Source of the DNA: Streptosporangium violaceochromogenes
GTDB taxonomy: Bacteria; Actinomycetota; Actinomycetes; Streptosporangiales; Streptosporangiaceae
Direction: 5' to 3'
Assembly (NCBI RefSeq): GCF_014654615.1
Contig: NZ_BNBB01000011.1
Coordinates: 62,001-126,000 of the forward strand
DNA length: 64,000 nucleotides
This document shows, piece by piece, positions 15,253-23,718 of this stretch. A program made the position numbers and the translations under genes. Under the pieces are notes generated by a model. That model saw nothing but the letters and a program-made list of their open reading frames with translations, searched no databases and had not been told where the DNA came from. The stretch's first letter is position 1, and every line of letters starts with the position of its first letter.

Positions 15253-17007
15253 TTGGCCGCCGCAGCGGGAAACCCCCTGATCAACGATCGCTATCGGCTC
15301 CTGTCCAAGCTCGGCGCGGGAGGGATGGCCAACGTCTGGCTGGCCGACGACACGATGCTCGGGCGCCGGGTCGCGCTCAAGGAGGTCGTGCTGGCGCCCG
15401 GGGGTGAGGACCTGCCCGTACGCCGGAAGCGGGCCCTGCGCGAGGCCCGCGCCGCGGCGAGCGTCGAGCACCCCGGCGTCGTGAAGATCTACGACGTGTT
15501 CGTGGAGAAAGGCCGTCCCTGGATCGTCATGGCCTACATCAGGGGCCGCTCGCTCCTCGACCTGGTCCAGGACGGCAGGCTCGACGAGCGCGGCCTCGCC
15601 CGGATCGGCGTGCGCGCGCTGGACGCGCTGAACGCCGCGCACCGCGCCGAGGTGCTGCACCGCGACATCAAGCCCGCCAACATCGTGATCGGCGAAAAGG
15701 GCAGGGTGGTCCTGGTGGACTTCGGCATCGCCCGGATCGGCCATCAGAGCGACCTCACCTCCTACAACTCCTTCCCCGGAACCCCGGAGTTCATGGCGCC
15801 GGAGCGGATCAAGGGCCATGTCCCGGGGCCGCCCTCGGACCTGTGGTCGCTGGGGGTCACCTTCTTCTACGCCCTCGAAGGGCGCTCCCCGTTCCGCCGC
15901 GACAACCCCGTGGCGACCATGGGGGCCGTCATCAGCCAGGACCCCCCGCCCCTCTCACGCCCCGGGCCGCTGGCCGACGCCGTCGTACGGCTCCTGGAGA
16001 AGGAGCCGGAGCGGCGGATGAACGGCCGCGAGCTCTTCGCCGTCCTGGAGGCGATCGCCGCGGACCGGCCGTACAGGGCCGCGCCGTCGCGGCCCACGCC
16101 ACCTCCCGGGCCGCCTCCCGCGTTCTCGCCCGTACCCGCACCGCCTCCCGGGCCGCTTCCCGCGCCCTCGTCCGTGCCCGCCGCGCCGCCTTCCCCCCCG
16201 CCTCTCGCACAGGAGCCTCCCGCCCGCCGGATCTCCCCGCCACCGTCACCGCCACCGTCACCGCTCCCGCCCCCACCTCCGTCCCAGGCCACCGCGCCCG
16301 AGGCTCCCGGCCGATCCCGGCCGGCCGGGGCTCCCCCGGCGGCGCTCCCCGCGTCCGCCGTGCCCCCCGCCCCCTCCAAGGCCGCGCCGCCGCCGAGCCT
16401 GCACGGCCGTACCCCGGCGGAGGCGGCGCGGATCGTCGGGGGCATGACGGCCGGGCCCGCCGCGCGGCTCCTGTCCACCCTGCCGGAGAGGGCCGCCCGC
16501 GAGGTGCTCACCCTGCTGGACCCGCAGGCCGCGGCGCGGATCCTCCTCACGCTGCCGGGTGCCAGGGCGGCCTCCCTCCTCAGCGCGATTCCGGCCAGAA
16601 GCGCCGGCGGCCTGCTGGAGCGGATGGCGGTTCTGCCCGGCAGGGCCGCTCCGGTGCTGCAGATGCTCTCCGCCGCCCGGGCCGGGCGCACCGTGGACCA
16701 CATGCGCCTCGACGAGGCCGCCGCCCTCCTGGCCCTGATCGCGCCGGACGAGGCGGCGAAAATTCTCGCGCACGCCCATCTCCGGACCGCCGCGGGCGCC
16801 GTCGGCGCCCTCTCCTCCCCCTCGGCCGCCGCCCGGCTGATCGAGGCCATGGCGGTACGGCGGGCCTGTGAGGTTCTTGGCTACGTGCCCCCCGCCACGA
16901 CCGCCCGGCTGCTCAGGGCCTCCTCCGGCGACCACACCGGGCGCCTGCTCGACGGCCTCGACCCCCGGACCCGTGCCAACGTCCTGCGTTATCTGAGCGG
17001 TTCCTGA
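15253..17007 (+). CDS. Ser/Thr protein kinase with C-terminal MgtE_N-like helical repeats
   Basis: 584-residue eukaryotic-type protein kinase with an unusual tail. The kinase domain (about 12-270) has the Gly loop LGAGGMANVW, the VALKE lysine, HRDIKPANI, DFGIAR and GTPEFMAPE, so it should be active. A proline-rich linker (about 275-385) follows. The last 190 residues form repeated helical hairpins (RIVGGMTAGPAARLLSTLPE, ILLTLPGARAASLLSAIP, LLERMAVLPGRAAPVLQML) resembling the MgtE N-terminal superhelix, without any transporter segment. There is no membrane helix or PASTA domain. TTG 15253 has TGAGG six bases upstream, seven bases after the DUF4407 stop. It plausibly phosphorylates partners in this island; the targets are unknown. 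Confidence 0.88.
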   Translation: MAAAAGNPLINDRYRLLSKLGAGGMANVWLADDTMLGRRVALKEVVLAPGGEDLPVRRKRALREARAAASVEHPGVVKIYDVFVEKGRPWIVMAYIRGRSLLDLVQDGRLDERGLARIGVRALDALNAAHRAEVLHRDIKPANIVIGEKGRVVLVDFGIARIGHQSDLTSYNSFPGTPEFMAPERIKGHVPGPPSDLWSLGVTFFYALEGRSPFRRDNPVATMGAVISQDPPPLSRPGPLADAVVRLLEKEPERRMNGRELFAVLEAIAADRPYRAAPSRPTPPPGPPPAFSPVPAPPPGPLPAPSSVPAAPPSPPPLAQEPPARRISPPPSPPPSPLPPPPPSQATAPEAPGRSRPAGAPPAALPASAVPPAPSKAAPPPSLHGRTPAEAARIVGGMTAGPAARLLSTLPERAAREVLTLLDPQAAARILLTLPGARAASLLSAIPARSAGGLLERMAVLPGRAAPVLQMLSAARAGRTVDHMRLDEAAALLALIAPDEAAKILAHAHLRTAAGAVGALSSPSAAARLIEAMAVRRACEVLGYVPPATTARLLRASSGDHTGRLLDGLDPRTRANVLRYLSGS

Positions 17008-17304
17008 CCGGCGCCGCCCTCCCCGTCGAAAAGAAGAACAAAATAGCAAATAAGCGACATTTAGCTATATGTCATATAAGTCACCGTAAACCGCCCTGGC
17101 GGGTATTTAACAGATACTCGTCGCCATTATCGAGCCCCGAAAACCGCGTTCCCGCCGTTTCCCCACACCCCATCATGAATGAGCGGAAAGGCGGGACGGC
17201 GGGACCGGGGACAAAACTAACCGTCGCCATGAAAAGACCTATCCTTTCCGCCCCGCCCCGCCTCACCCCGCTCAGAGCCCCGTCCCGCTCAGCACCCGCA
17301 CCGC
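17008..17304. other. Convergent intergenic region, AT-richer than surroundings
   Basis: 297 bases between the kinase stop and the IclR stop on the opposite strand. The part around 17030-17130 is clearly A/T-rich. A small CCGC/GCGG hairpin near 17090 could take part in termination but is weak. No gene is supported. Confidence 0.5.
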
Positions 17305-18048
17305 TCAGAGACCGCCGCCGAGTTTCGCCGAGATCGCCCGGGCCGCGCGGACGGTCAGCGGCGCGATGCCGGAGAGGACCTCCGGGTCCATCCGGAAGAC
17401 GGGACCGGTCACGATCAGCACCGCGGCGACCTTGCCGTCCCCCGCGAAGACGGGCGCGGCGACCGAGGCCGACTGCAGGCTCACCTCGTTGGCGGAGGTG
17501 GCGTACCCCCTGTCCCGTACGACGTCCAGCTCGGCGCGCAGCTCTTCCGGGTCACGGATCGTACGCTCGGTGAACCCCGCGAAGGTCAGCCCGGCGATGA
17601 TCTCCTCACGCTGCTCGACGGGCTCGAAGGCGAGCAGGGCCTTGCCGCCGGCGCCGGCGTGCAGCGGGAGACGCTCGCCGATCGAGAAGCCGGAGCGGAC
17701 CATCGCCCTGCTCTCGACGCTCGCGATCACGACGCGCTCCATGCCCTCCCGGACGTGCAGGCCGACCGTCTCCCCCGTCTCCTCCTGGAGCTGGACCATG
17801 ATCGGCATGGCGACCGTCCGTACGTCGAGGCCGTCCAGGTAGATACGGCCCAGCCGGGCGACGCCCGCGCCGAGACGGTAGCGGCCCGACTCCTCCTCCT
17901 GGGCGACGAGACCCGCCTCGGCGAGGTCGAGGACCAGCCGCGACACGGTGCTCTTGGGCAGGTCCAGGTCGCGTGACAGGTCACGGACACCGTGCGGCCT
18001 GCCGTCCGCGAAACTCAGGAGAATCCTGATGGCTCTGTCCACTGGCAT
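17305..18048 (-). CDS. IclR-family transcriptional regulator
   Basis: DNA-binding regulator of about 247 residues, the usual IclR length. The N-terminal winged helix reads VRDLSRDLDLPKSTVSRLVLDLAEAGLV and is followed by a C-terminal effector-binding domain (GETVGLHVREGMERVVIASVES, HAGAGGKALLAF, GYATSANEVSLQSASVAAPVF), all typical of the family. ATG 18048 is chosen; the preceding GTG 18051 is equally possible and no strong ribosome site separates them. It is the last gene of the minus-strand catabolic operon, 156 bases after the LLM oxidoreductase. IclR proteins typically sense a small carboxylate or aromatic and control adjacent catabolic genes, so it is the prime candidate to bind the palindrome at 26720. 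Confidence 0.93.
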   Translation of the reverse strand: MPVDRAIRILLSFADGRPHGVRDLSRDLDLPKSTVSRLVLDLAEAGLVAQEEESGRYRLGAGVARLGRIYLDGLDVRTVAMPIMVQLQEETGETVGLHVREGMERVVIASVESRAMVRSGFSIGERLPLHAGAGGKALLAFEPVEQREEIIAGLTFAGFTERTIRDPEELRAELDVVRDRGYATSANEVSLQSASVAAPVFAGDGKVAAVLIVTGPVFRMDPEVLSGIAPLTVRAARAISAKLGGGL

Positions 18049-18204
18049 CACTCCGATCGTCGCCCTGCCGATGACCCCGCTCGTGGCGGGGTCGTCCCAT
18101 CCTGCCCGTCCGCCTGTCCCGTCAGGCCCCACGACATCGGCCGCCGGCCCGCCCTCCCCCGAAAGGGGGAACCGCGCCGGAGAACCGGCCGGTGCGCACC
18201 GCCC

Positions 18205-19143
18205 TCAACCTCGCACGCGCCCCGGCGAGCCGCCCCCCGGCCGGCCCGGGGTGCCGAGGATCCGCTCCCGGAAACCCCGCACGTCGTCGGCCCAGGTGTC
18301 CGCGCCGCTGAACCGGAAGTCGAACACGATGTGGTCGGCTCCGAGCGACCGGAGGGCCGCCACGTCCGCGCGGATCTCCGGCGGGCCTCCCAGAAGCACC
18401 GAGCCGCGCAGGTCGCCTCCCGGGGCACCGCCCGCCTTCCCCCCGCCCCGGCCGAACGCGGCCATCAACGCGCGGTCCGGCAGCCGGCCCCCGGCCACCT
18501 CGCGGGCCGCGTCATAGTCGGCGAGCACCCAGACGGCCACCTTCGGCCGCCACCCCGCCCTCTCTCCGAGCCGGTCGAGCTCCTCCGTCAACGGCGCGAA
18601 CGTGGCGAGGGTCTGTCGCCCGGCCAGCCAGTTGGCCCGCCGTCCGACGGCCGCCGCCACGGCGGGGCGCCCGCCTCCGGCCCACCAGAGCTCGAAGGGA
18701 CGTCCGCCGGACACCCGCGAGGCAGCCGCGTCCAGCAGGTCGAACGTCTCACGTCGGCGGTCGGCGACCCGCTCGGCGGAAACACCGGACAGCTCCATCT
18801 CGGAGACGTAGTCGCCCCGCCCCAGCCCGATGTGGACGCGGCGTTCGGCGAGGGCGGAGAGCGACTCGGCCAGCGTCAGGACGTGCCGTGGCGGCCGGAA
18901 CGGGATCGTCACGCCCGCCCCCAGCTCGATCCGCCGCGTAACGGCCGCGGCGGCCGAGAGCGCGACGTACTGCTCCACGAACCGGTCCGACCGGGGCTCC
19001 CACGGGTGGGGGGTGTAGACGAGGTGGTCGCGGGCCCACAGGCAGTCGTACCCGGCCGCCTCGGCCCGCCGGGCGGCCTCCAGAAGCGGCGCCCGGCGGG
19101 CGTCCCGGCCGAAGTGCGGCAGGACGAGGCCGTAGGTGGTCAT
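18205..19143 (-). CDS. LLM-class (F420- or flavin-dependent) oxidoreductase
   Basis: 312-residue luciferase-like TIM-barrel oxidoreductase. Recognisable stretches include TYGLVLPHFG at the N-terminus, AAGYDCLWARDHLVY, VTRRIELGAGVTIPFR, RHVLTLAESLSAL and RVHIGLGRGDY, all typical of the actinobacterial F420-dependent subgroup, although FMN use cannot be excluded. ATG 19143 overlaps the stop of the cyclic amidohydrolase gene by four bases (ATGA), so the two are coupled. In the operon it could oxidise or ring-open the imported substrate, as the LLM enzyme RutA does for uracil. That parallel is inference only. The C-terminal 25 residues are Gly/Pro/Arg-rich and likely disordered. Confidence 0.87.
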   Translation of the reverse strand: MTTYGLVLPHFGRDARRAPLLEAARRAEAAGYDCLWARDHLVYTPHPWEPRSDRFVEQYVALSAAAAVTRRIELGAGVTIPFRPPRHVLTLAESLSALAERRVHIGLGRGDYVSEMELSGVSAERVADRRRETFDLLDAAASRVSGGRPFELWWAGGGRPAVAAAVGRRANWLAGRQTLATFAPLTEELDRLGERAGWRPKVAVWVLADYDAAREVAGGRLPDRALMAAFGRGGGKAGGAPGGDLRGSVLLGGPPEIRADVAALRSLGADHIVFDFRFSGADTWADDVRGFRERILGTPGRPGGGSPGRVRG

Positions 19144-20534
19144 CGCGGCGGCCGTCCGGCGCCGGTCCCCCGGATCCACCGCCCGTGCCCGGGTGATCCG
19201 GCGACCGCGCCGTCGGAGAACACCGCCGTCCCCCGCACGAACGTGGCGACGGCCCGCCCGCGCAGCTCGACGTCGCCCAGATACACCGCGTTGCGGCTTC
19301 CCCTGGCCAGGAAACGGGCGTCCGGGGAGAACGGCACGGCGGCCCGGGGGTCGACGACGACGAGGTCGGCGTCGTTGCCGATCACGAGGTCACCCTTGCC
19401 CGTGAGGCCGAACCTCCGGGCCGGGACGGAGGTCATCCTGGCGACGACGTCGGCGAGCGCCTGGTCGGGCCGCCGGGCGAGCGCCAGCAGCGACGGCATG
19501 AGGAACTCGATCCCCGGCAGGCCGGGCAGCGCTCCGCACGGGTCCTCCGCGTGGCGGTCCAGTTCCTCGGCGGTGTAGGAGCAGTGGTCGCTGGCGATGA
19601 TGTCGACGCGGCCGTCGCGCAGCCGTTCGAGCAGATCCATCCGGGCGTCGCGGCCCCGCAGCGGCGGGTTGCAGGTGGCGTAGGAGCCGTACCTGTCGAG
19701 GGTGTCCTCCTCCAGGAGGAGATAGTGCGGGCAGGTCTCGACGCTGATGTCGGCGCCCGCCCGGCGCAGCCCCTCGGCGATGTCCACGCCCCGCGCCGTC
19801 GACACGTGCACGAGATGGACCCGCGATCCGGTGGTGAGCGCGATGCTCCCGACCGTCGCGATCGCCGCGTTCTCGGCGACGGGGGGCCGGGAGCGGCGGT
19901 GACGCTCGCCGAACCCGGCCCCCGCCGCCGGCGCGGTGGCGAAGTGGTCGAGGAGCCGGTCGTTCTCGCAGTGAACGGCGTGCACCCTCCCCGTGGCCGC
20001 GACCGCACTCATCGTCTGGAGCAGGTGCGGCTCGGTGACGGCCCACAGTCCCTCGAAGGCGTCGGCCCTGGCCGGCTTCGGGCGGTGGGTAAAGGTCTTG
20101 AAGGCGATCGCCCCGGCCCTGGCGCAGGCGCCGACCTCGTCGAGCGAGTCGTACCCGGCTCCGGCGTACAGCCCGAAGTCGACGAACGACCGGCCGGACA
20201 GGTGAGCGCCGCGCCGCTCCAGCCGGGCCGCCGTGGTGACGGGAACGTCGCTGGTGGGCATCTCAAGGACGGTGGTGACACCGTTGGACGCCGCCGCGGC
20301 GGTTCCGGTGAGGAAGGACTCCCGTTCCGGCGAACCGGGGTCCCTGAAGTGGACGTGGACGTCGATCAGTCCCGGCAGGACGAGCAGGCCGGAGGCGTCG
20401 ACGACCCGGTCGCCCGGCTCCGGGCCGATCTCCCGGCCGACGGCGACGATCTTCCCGTACTCGCAGCGGAGGTCGAACCGCCCCGATACGGACGCGCTGC
20501 ACAGGTCACCGCCTCTGATGACGAGACCGGACAT
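19140..20534 (-). CDS. Cyclic amidohydrolase (dihydroorotase/allantoinase/hydantoinase superfamily)
   Basis: 464-residue binuclear-metal amidohydrolase predicted to hydrolyse a cyclic amide or imide. Metal-site elements: GLIDVHVHFRDPG (first HxH), the carbamylated-lysine candidate in AIAFKTFTHR, HAVHCEN and VHLVHVST (metal histidines), and IIASDHCSY (catalytic Asp). These fit the dihydroorotase-allantoinase-dihydropyrimidinase group; which ring is opened cannot be told. It is not in a pyrimidine biosynthesis context but between a Tct transporter and an LLM oxidoreductase, so a catabolic role is more likely. ATG 20534 is preceded by GGAG eight bases upstream; the in-frame TTG 20538-20540 sits too close to that site. 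Confidence 0.87.
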   Translation of the reverse strand: MSGLVIRGGDLCSASVSGRFDLRCEYGKIVAVGREIGPEPGDRVVDASGLLVLPGLIDVHVHFRDPGSPERESFLTGTAAAASNGVTTVLEMPTSDVPVTTAARLERRGAHLSGRSFVDFGLYAGAGYDSLDEVGACARAGAIAFKTFTHRPKPARADAFEGLWAVTEPHLLQTMSAVAATGRVHAVHCENDRLLDHFATAPAAGAGFGERHRRSRPPVAENAAIATVGSIALTTGSRVHLVHVSTARGVDIAEGLRRAGADISVETCPHYLLLEEDTLDRYGSYATCNPPLRGRDARMDLLERLRDGRVDIIASDHCSYTAEELDRHAEDPCGALPGLPGIEFLMPSLLALARRPDQALADVVARMTSVPARRFGLTGKGDLVIGNDADLVVVDPRAAVPFSPDARFLARGSRNAVYLGDVELRGRAVATFVRGTAVFSDGAVAGSPGHGRWIRGTGAGRPPR

Positions 20535-20621
20535 CGGCAAGACTCCTTCGAGAGGTGGGGTGAGAAACGCGGAAGGGGGCCTTCGCCCGCCGGCGCGGGC
20601 GACCGGCGGGCGAAGGCGCCC

Positions 20622-21632
20622 CTACTTCAGCCCGAACTTGGCGACCAGGGCCGAGGAGGTGTCGAAACGCCGCTTGACCATGCCGGTCAGCTCCCCGGCG
20701 GGGATGTGCCGCATCACCATGCCGATGTTCTCCAGCTTGGCCGCGAGATCCCGGTCCTTCGCGATCTCCGCGAGCGCGGACTCCCACGCCTGGACGATGT
20801 GCCCGGGCGTCTTGGGAGGGGCCATGAATCCCAGCCAGTTGTCGAGGATGAAGTCCTCCAGCCCCACCTGTGCGGCGACCGGGGTACCCGGCAGCAGAGG
20901 GAACTCCTCCGTGCCCGAGACGATGAGCGGCCGGATCTTACCGGCCTTGATCAGGGGAAGCGCGGTGGAGACGTTCACCGCCGAGAAGTCGACGTGACCG
21001 CCCGCGACCGCGTTCGCCGCGGGGCCGTCCCCGTTGAAGGTGACCCGCTTGGGGACGGCGGCGTCGACGCCGAGCGCGTCGAACAGGGCCAGGGTGGAGA
21101 AGGTCGCCGGTCCCTGCGGCGACCCCGTGGACCAGGTCACGGCCGACGGTGTCTCCTTCAGGCTCTTGAGGAGGTCCTGCGCGGATTGGATGCGTCCCTG
21201 CGCCGGCGCGACGATGACCCTCGGGCTGATGGCGATCCCGCCGAGGACGGTGAAGGAGTCCCACTTGTAGGGAAGCGCGGGGTTGGCCGCGAGGGCCTCG
21301 GTGGTGGGGCCGGAGATGAGCGCCTCGATCGTGTAGCCGTCCGGTTTGGCGGTGAGGAACTCGGTGGTCGCGGTGACACCGCCCGCGCCCTCCTTGTTGG
21401 CGATGGTGACCGGCCGGCCGAACCTCTTCTTGAGGCCGTCGACGACGAGACGGGCACCGGAGTCGGTGAAGCCACCCGCCGAGAACGGCACGACGACCTC
21501 GATGTCCTTGGACGGGTAGGCGGAGGGCGCCTCCTCCTCCCGGCCGCAGGCGGCGGAGGTGAGGCTCACGGCGAGGAGTAAGGCGGCGGCGATTCTGACA
21601 TGGGCGAGCCTGGTGGAGAACAACTCTCTCAC
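20622..21632 (-). CDS. Tripartite tricarboxylate transporter substrate-binding lipoprotein (TctC family)
   Basis: About 336 residues; extracytoplasmic solute receptor for the TctAB permease. A signal sequence with hydrophobic core RIAAALLLAVSL ends in a lipobox (SAACG). The mature protein shows the TctC/Bug fold pattern: IEVVVPFSAGGFTDSGARL, PVTIANKEGAGG, GYTIEALISGP and NWLGFMAPPKTP. Bug proteins bind small carboxylates and other anionic or amide-containing molecules. GTG 21632 is my choice of start, with GGAAAGG near; neighbouring GTG 21635 or a downstream TTG are possible. It lies 44 bases after TctA, and all three Tct components are co-encoded, which is required for function. Confidence 0.9.
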   Translation of the reverse strand: MRELFSTRLAHVRIAAALLLAVSLTSAACGREEEAPSAYPSKDIEVVVPFSAGGFTDSGARLVVDGLKKRFGRPVTIANKEGAGGVTATTEFLTAKPDGYTIEALISGPTTEALAANPALPYKWDSFTVLGGIAISPRVIVAPAQGRIQSAQDLLKSLKETPSAVTWSTGSPQGPATFSTLALFDALGVDAAVPKRVTFNGDGPAANAVAGGHVDFSAVNVSTALPLIKAGKIRPLIVSGTEEFPLLPGTPVAAQVGLEDFILDNWLGFMAPPKTPGHIVQAWESALAEIAKDRDLAAKLENIGMVMRHIPAGELTGMVKRRFDTSSALVAKFGLK

Positions 21633-21676
21633 CACCCTTTCCGGTTCGGAGAAAACGGAAGCAAACACATATGCCT

Positions 21677-23179
21677 TTAGAAGTCCTCTTCGACGGCCGC
21701 GGCCACGGCGGCGCGCCTGCGAGACCTCAGCCCCGTCCACAGCAGGATCAGCGCGACGCCGAGCAGCCCGAGCGCGAGCGGGCTGCGGCCGAACACCAGG
21801 ACGCTGCCGCCCCCCAGGGACAGGCTCTGCCGGAAGGAGGACTCGATGATCGGCGCGATCACCAGGGCGAGGACCATCGGCGCGAGCGGGACGCGCGCGC
21901 GCCGCATGCCGTAGCCGCAGAACCCGAAGACGAGCATGACGACGACGTCGAACCCGCGGCTGTTGACCGAGTACACGCCGATGAAGGACACCAGGAGGAT
22001 GACCGGGAGGATCACCGCGTAGGGAACGGAGACGATGCGCGCCCAGATCCTGACCAGCGGGAGGTTCAGCAGGACGAGGATGACGTTGCCGACGAACATG
22101 CTGGCGATGAACGGCCAGGCGACGTCCGGGTGCTCGGAGAAGATGAGCGGGCCGGGGGTGACACCGTGCACCAGGAACGCTCCCAGCAGCACGGCGATCG
22201 TCGGGGAGGTCGGGATCCCCAGGGTGAGCAGCGGGACCAGCCCGCCGCCGACGGCCGAGTTGTTGGCCGCCTCGGGGCTCGCGACGCCCTCGATCGCCCC
22301 CTTGCCGAACCGCTCGGGAGACCGGGAGATCCGGCGCTCGACGTCGTAGGCGGTGAACGAGGCCGCCGCGGGGCTGAGGCCCGGTATGAGCCCCAGGACG
22401 AAACCCAGGAGGCTGCCGCGCGCGATCGGCCCCACCGACCGCCGCAGTTCGTCCCGGCTGGGGTACAGCCGGGCGAGCCGGCCCTCGTAGATGGACGCGG
22501 CGCCGGACTCCGCGGCCACCAGGATCTCGCTGATCGCGAAGAGACCGACGACCACCGGGATGAAGCCGATGCCGGCGAGGAGTTCGACGCTGCCGAACGT
22601 GAACCGCCCCTCCCCGGTGACGGGGTCGCTGCCGACCATGGCGATCAGCAGGCCGAGGCCGCACGACAGGAGACCGCGCGCCGGCGACCTGCCGGCCAGG
22701 TTGACGGCGGCCACCAGCGCGAGAACGGTCAGGGCGCACAGCTCCAGCGGGCCGAAGCTCAGCGCGAGGGGCGCGATCAGAGGCGCGAGCACGACCAGCA
22801 GGAGGATGGAGACGAGCCCGGCGGCGAACGAGCCGATGGCCGCGATCGCGAGCGCGGCGCCACCGCGGCCCTGGCGGGCCATCGCGTACCCGTCGAGCGC
22901 GGTGACCACCGACGACACCTCACCCGGGACGTTCATGAGGATGGCGGTGGTGGACCCGCCGTACATCGCGCCGTAGTAGATGGCGGCGATCATGATCACC
23001 GCGGAGGCCGGTTCGAGACCGACCGACAGGGGGACCAGCAGCGCCATGCCCGCCGTGGGGCCCAGTCCGGGAAGGACCCCGATGAGGGTTCCCACGAGCG
23101 CGCCGAGAAAGGCCCACAGGATGTTCTCCGGCGTCAGGGCGACGGCCAGCCCGTGTGACAACTGCCCGATGGTGTCCAT
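21677..23179 (-). CDS. Tripartite tricarboxylate transporter large permease (TctA family)
   Basis: Large membrane subunit of 500 residues with about 10-12 hydrophobic spans. Family landmarks: GTLIGVLPGLGPTAGMALL near the N-terminus, AIYYGAMYGGSTTAILMNVPGE, and the second internal copy LIPGLSPAAASF with SPEAANNSAVGGGLVPLLTLGIPTSPT. The pair of glycine-rich copies is the TctA signature. It imports the ligand delivered by the TctC protein, driven by an ion gradient. ATG 23179 has GAGGGGG eight bases upstream, overlapping the TctB stop 13 bases away. It ends 44 bases before TctC, so the order is TctB-TctA-TctC. Confidence 0.94.
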   Translation of the reverse strand: MDTIGQLSHGLAVALTPENILWAFLGALVGTLIGVLPGLGPTAGMALLVPLSVGLEPASAVIMIAAIYYGAMYGGSTTAILMNVPGEVSSVVTALDGYAMARQGRGGAALAIAAIGSFAAGLVSILLLVVLAPLIAPLALSFGPLELCALTVLALVAAVNLAGRSPARGLLSCGLGLLIAMVGSDPVTGEGRFTFGSVELLAGIGFIPVVVGLFAISEILVAAESGAASIYEGRLARLYPSRDELRRSVGPIARGSLLGFVLGLIPGLSPAAASFTAYDVERRISRSPERFGKGAIEGVASPEAANNSAVGGGLVPLLTLGIPTSPTIAVLLGAFLVHGVTPGPLIFSEHPDVAWPFIASMFVGNVILVLLNLPLVRIWARIVSVPYAVILPVILLVSFIGVYSVNSRGFDVVVMLVFGFCGYGMRRARVPLAPMVLALVIAPIIESSFRQSLSLGGGSVLVFGRSPLALGLLGVALILLWTGLRSRRRAAVAAAVEEDF

Positions 23180-23192
23180 GCCGCGCGCCCCC

Positions 23193-23657
23193 TCACAGCA
23201 CCATGTCGCCGGGCAGGGGCACGTCGAGGAGCGACCGGAAGACCAGGTGGACGACCGCCGCCCCGGCCAGGCCGATCAGCGCCGATCTCGGCCACCGGTA
23301 GCCGGCCATGTAGCGGCAGCACAGGCAGAACGCCGCGCCTGAGGCGATCGTCAGGCTGACGGTCAGCGCGACGGCGCAGAAGGCGGCGATGCCCGCGGGG
23401 AGTACGAGCCGCGTAGGAAGCGGTTTCCCGCCCCCTTCGTCCTCCTCTTCCTCCTCACCGCCGTTTCCCCGGCGCAGCGCCGGGACGGCGACGGCCAGGC
23501 CCGCCAGCACCACGGCCACGCCGACGACGAGCGGGAAGGCGCCGGGGCCCACCGCCGTTCCCGTGGTGTTCGGGATCGTCGCGGCGATGACCGCCACGAC
23601 ACCGCCGACGACCACGGCCGCGACACCGGTCACCAGGTCACGCGCTTGAGATGTCAT
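23193..23657 (-). CDS. Tripartite tricarboxylate transporter small permease (TctB family)
   Basis: 154-residue small membrane subunit with four hydrophobic spans (about 10-26, 38-56, 83-110, 125-140), separated in the middle by an acidic loop rich in glutamate. Length and topology fit TctB, which is poorly conserved in sequence, and the position directly before TctA supports it. ATG 23657 has a near-perfect AAGGAGG eight bases upstream. The small subunit is essential for transport in characterised Tct systems. Placement between the TRZ/ATZ amidohydrolase (61 bases) and TctA (13 bases) shows it belongs to the same operon. Confidence 0.87.
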   Translation of the reverse strand: MTSQARDLVTGVAAVVVGGVVAVIAATIPNTTGTAVGPGAFPLVVGVAVVLAGLAVAVPALRRGNGGEEEEEDEGGGKPLPTRLVLPAGIAAFCAVALTVSLTIASGAAFCLCCRYMAGYRWPRSALIGLAGAAVVHLVFRSLLDVPLPGDMVL

Positions 23658-23718
23658 GAGAGTCGCCTCCTTCAAGGCTCACCCCGTCACGGTCGTGTTC
23701 CCCCGGTTTCGCGGACCC

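Noticed and set aside
15253..17007. Magnesium transporter (MgtE) call from the C-terminal repeats of the kinase
   Set aside because: There is no CBS domain or membrane segment; only the N-domain-like superhelix is present.
19140..20534. Housekeeping dihydroorotase (pyrC) of pyrimidine synthesis
   Set aside because: No pyrB, carA or pyrF neighbours; it is embedded in a catabolic operon with an importer.
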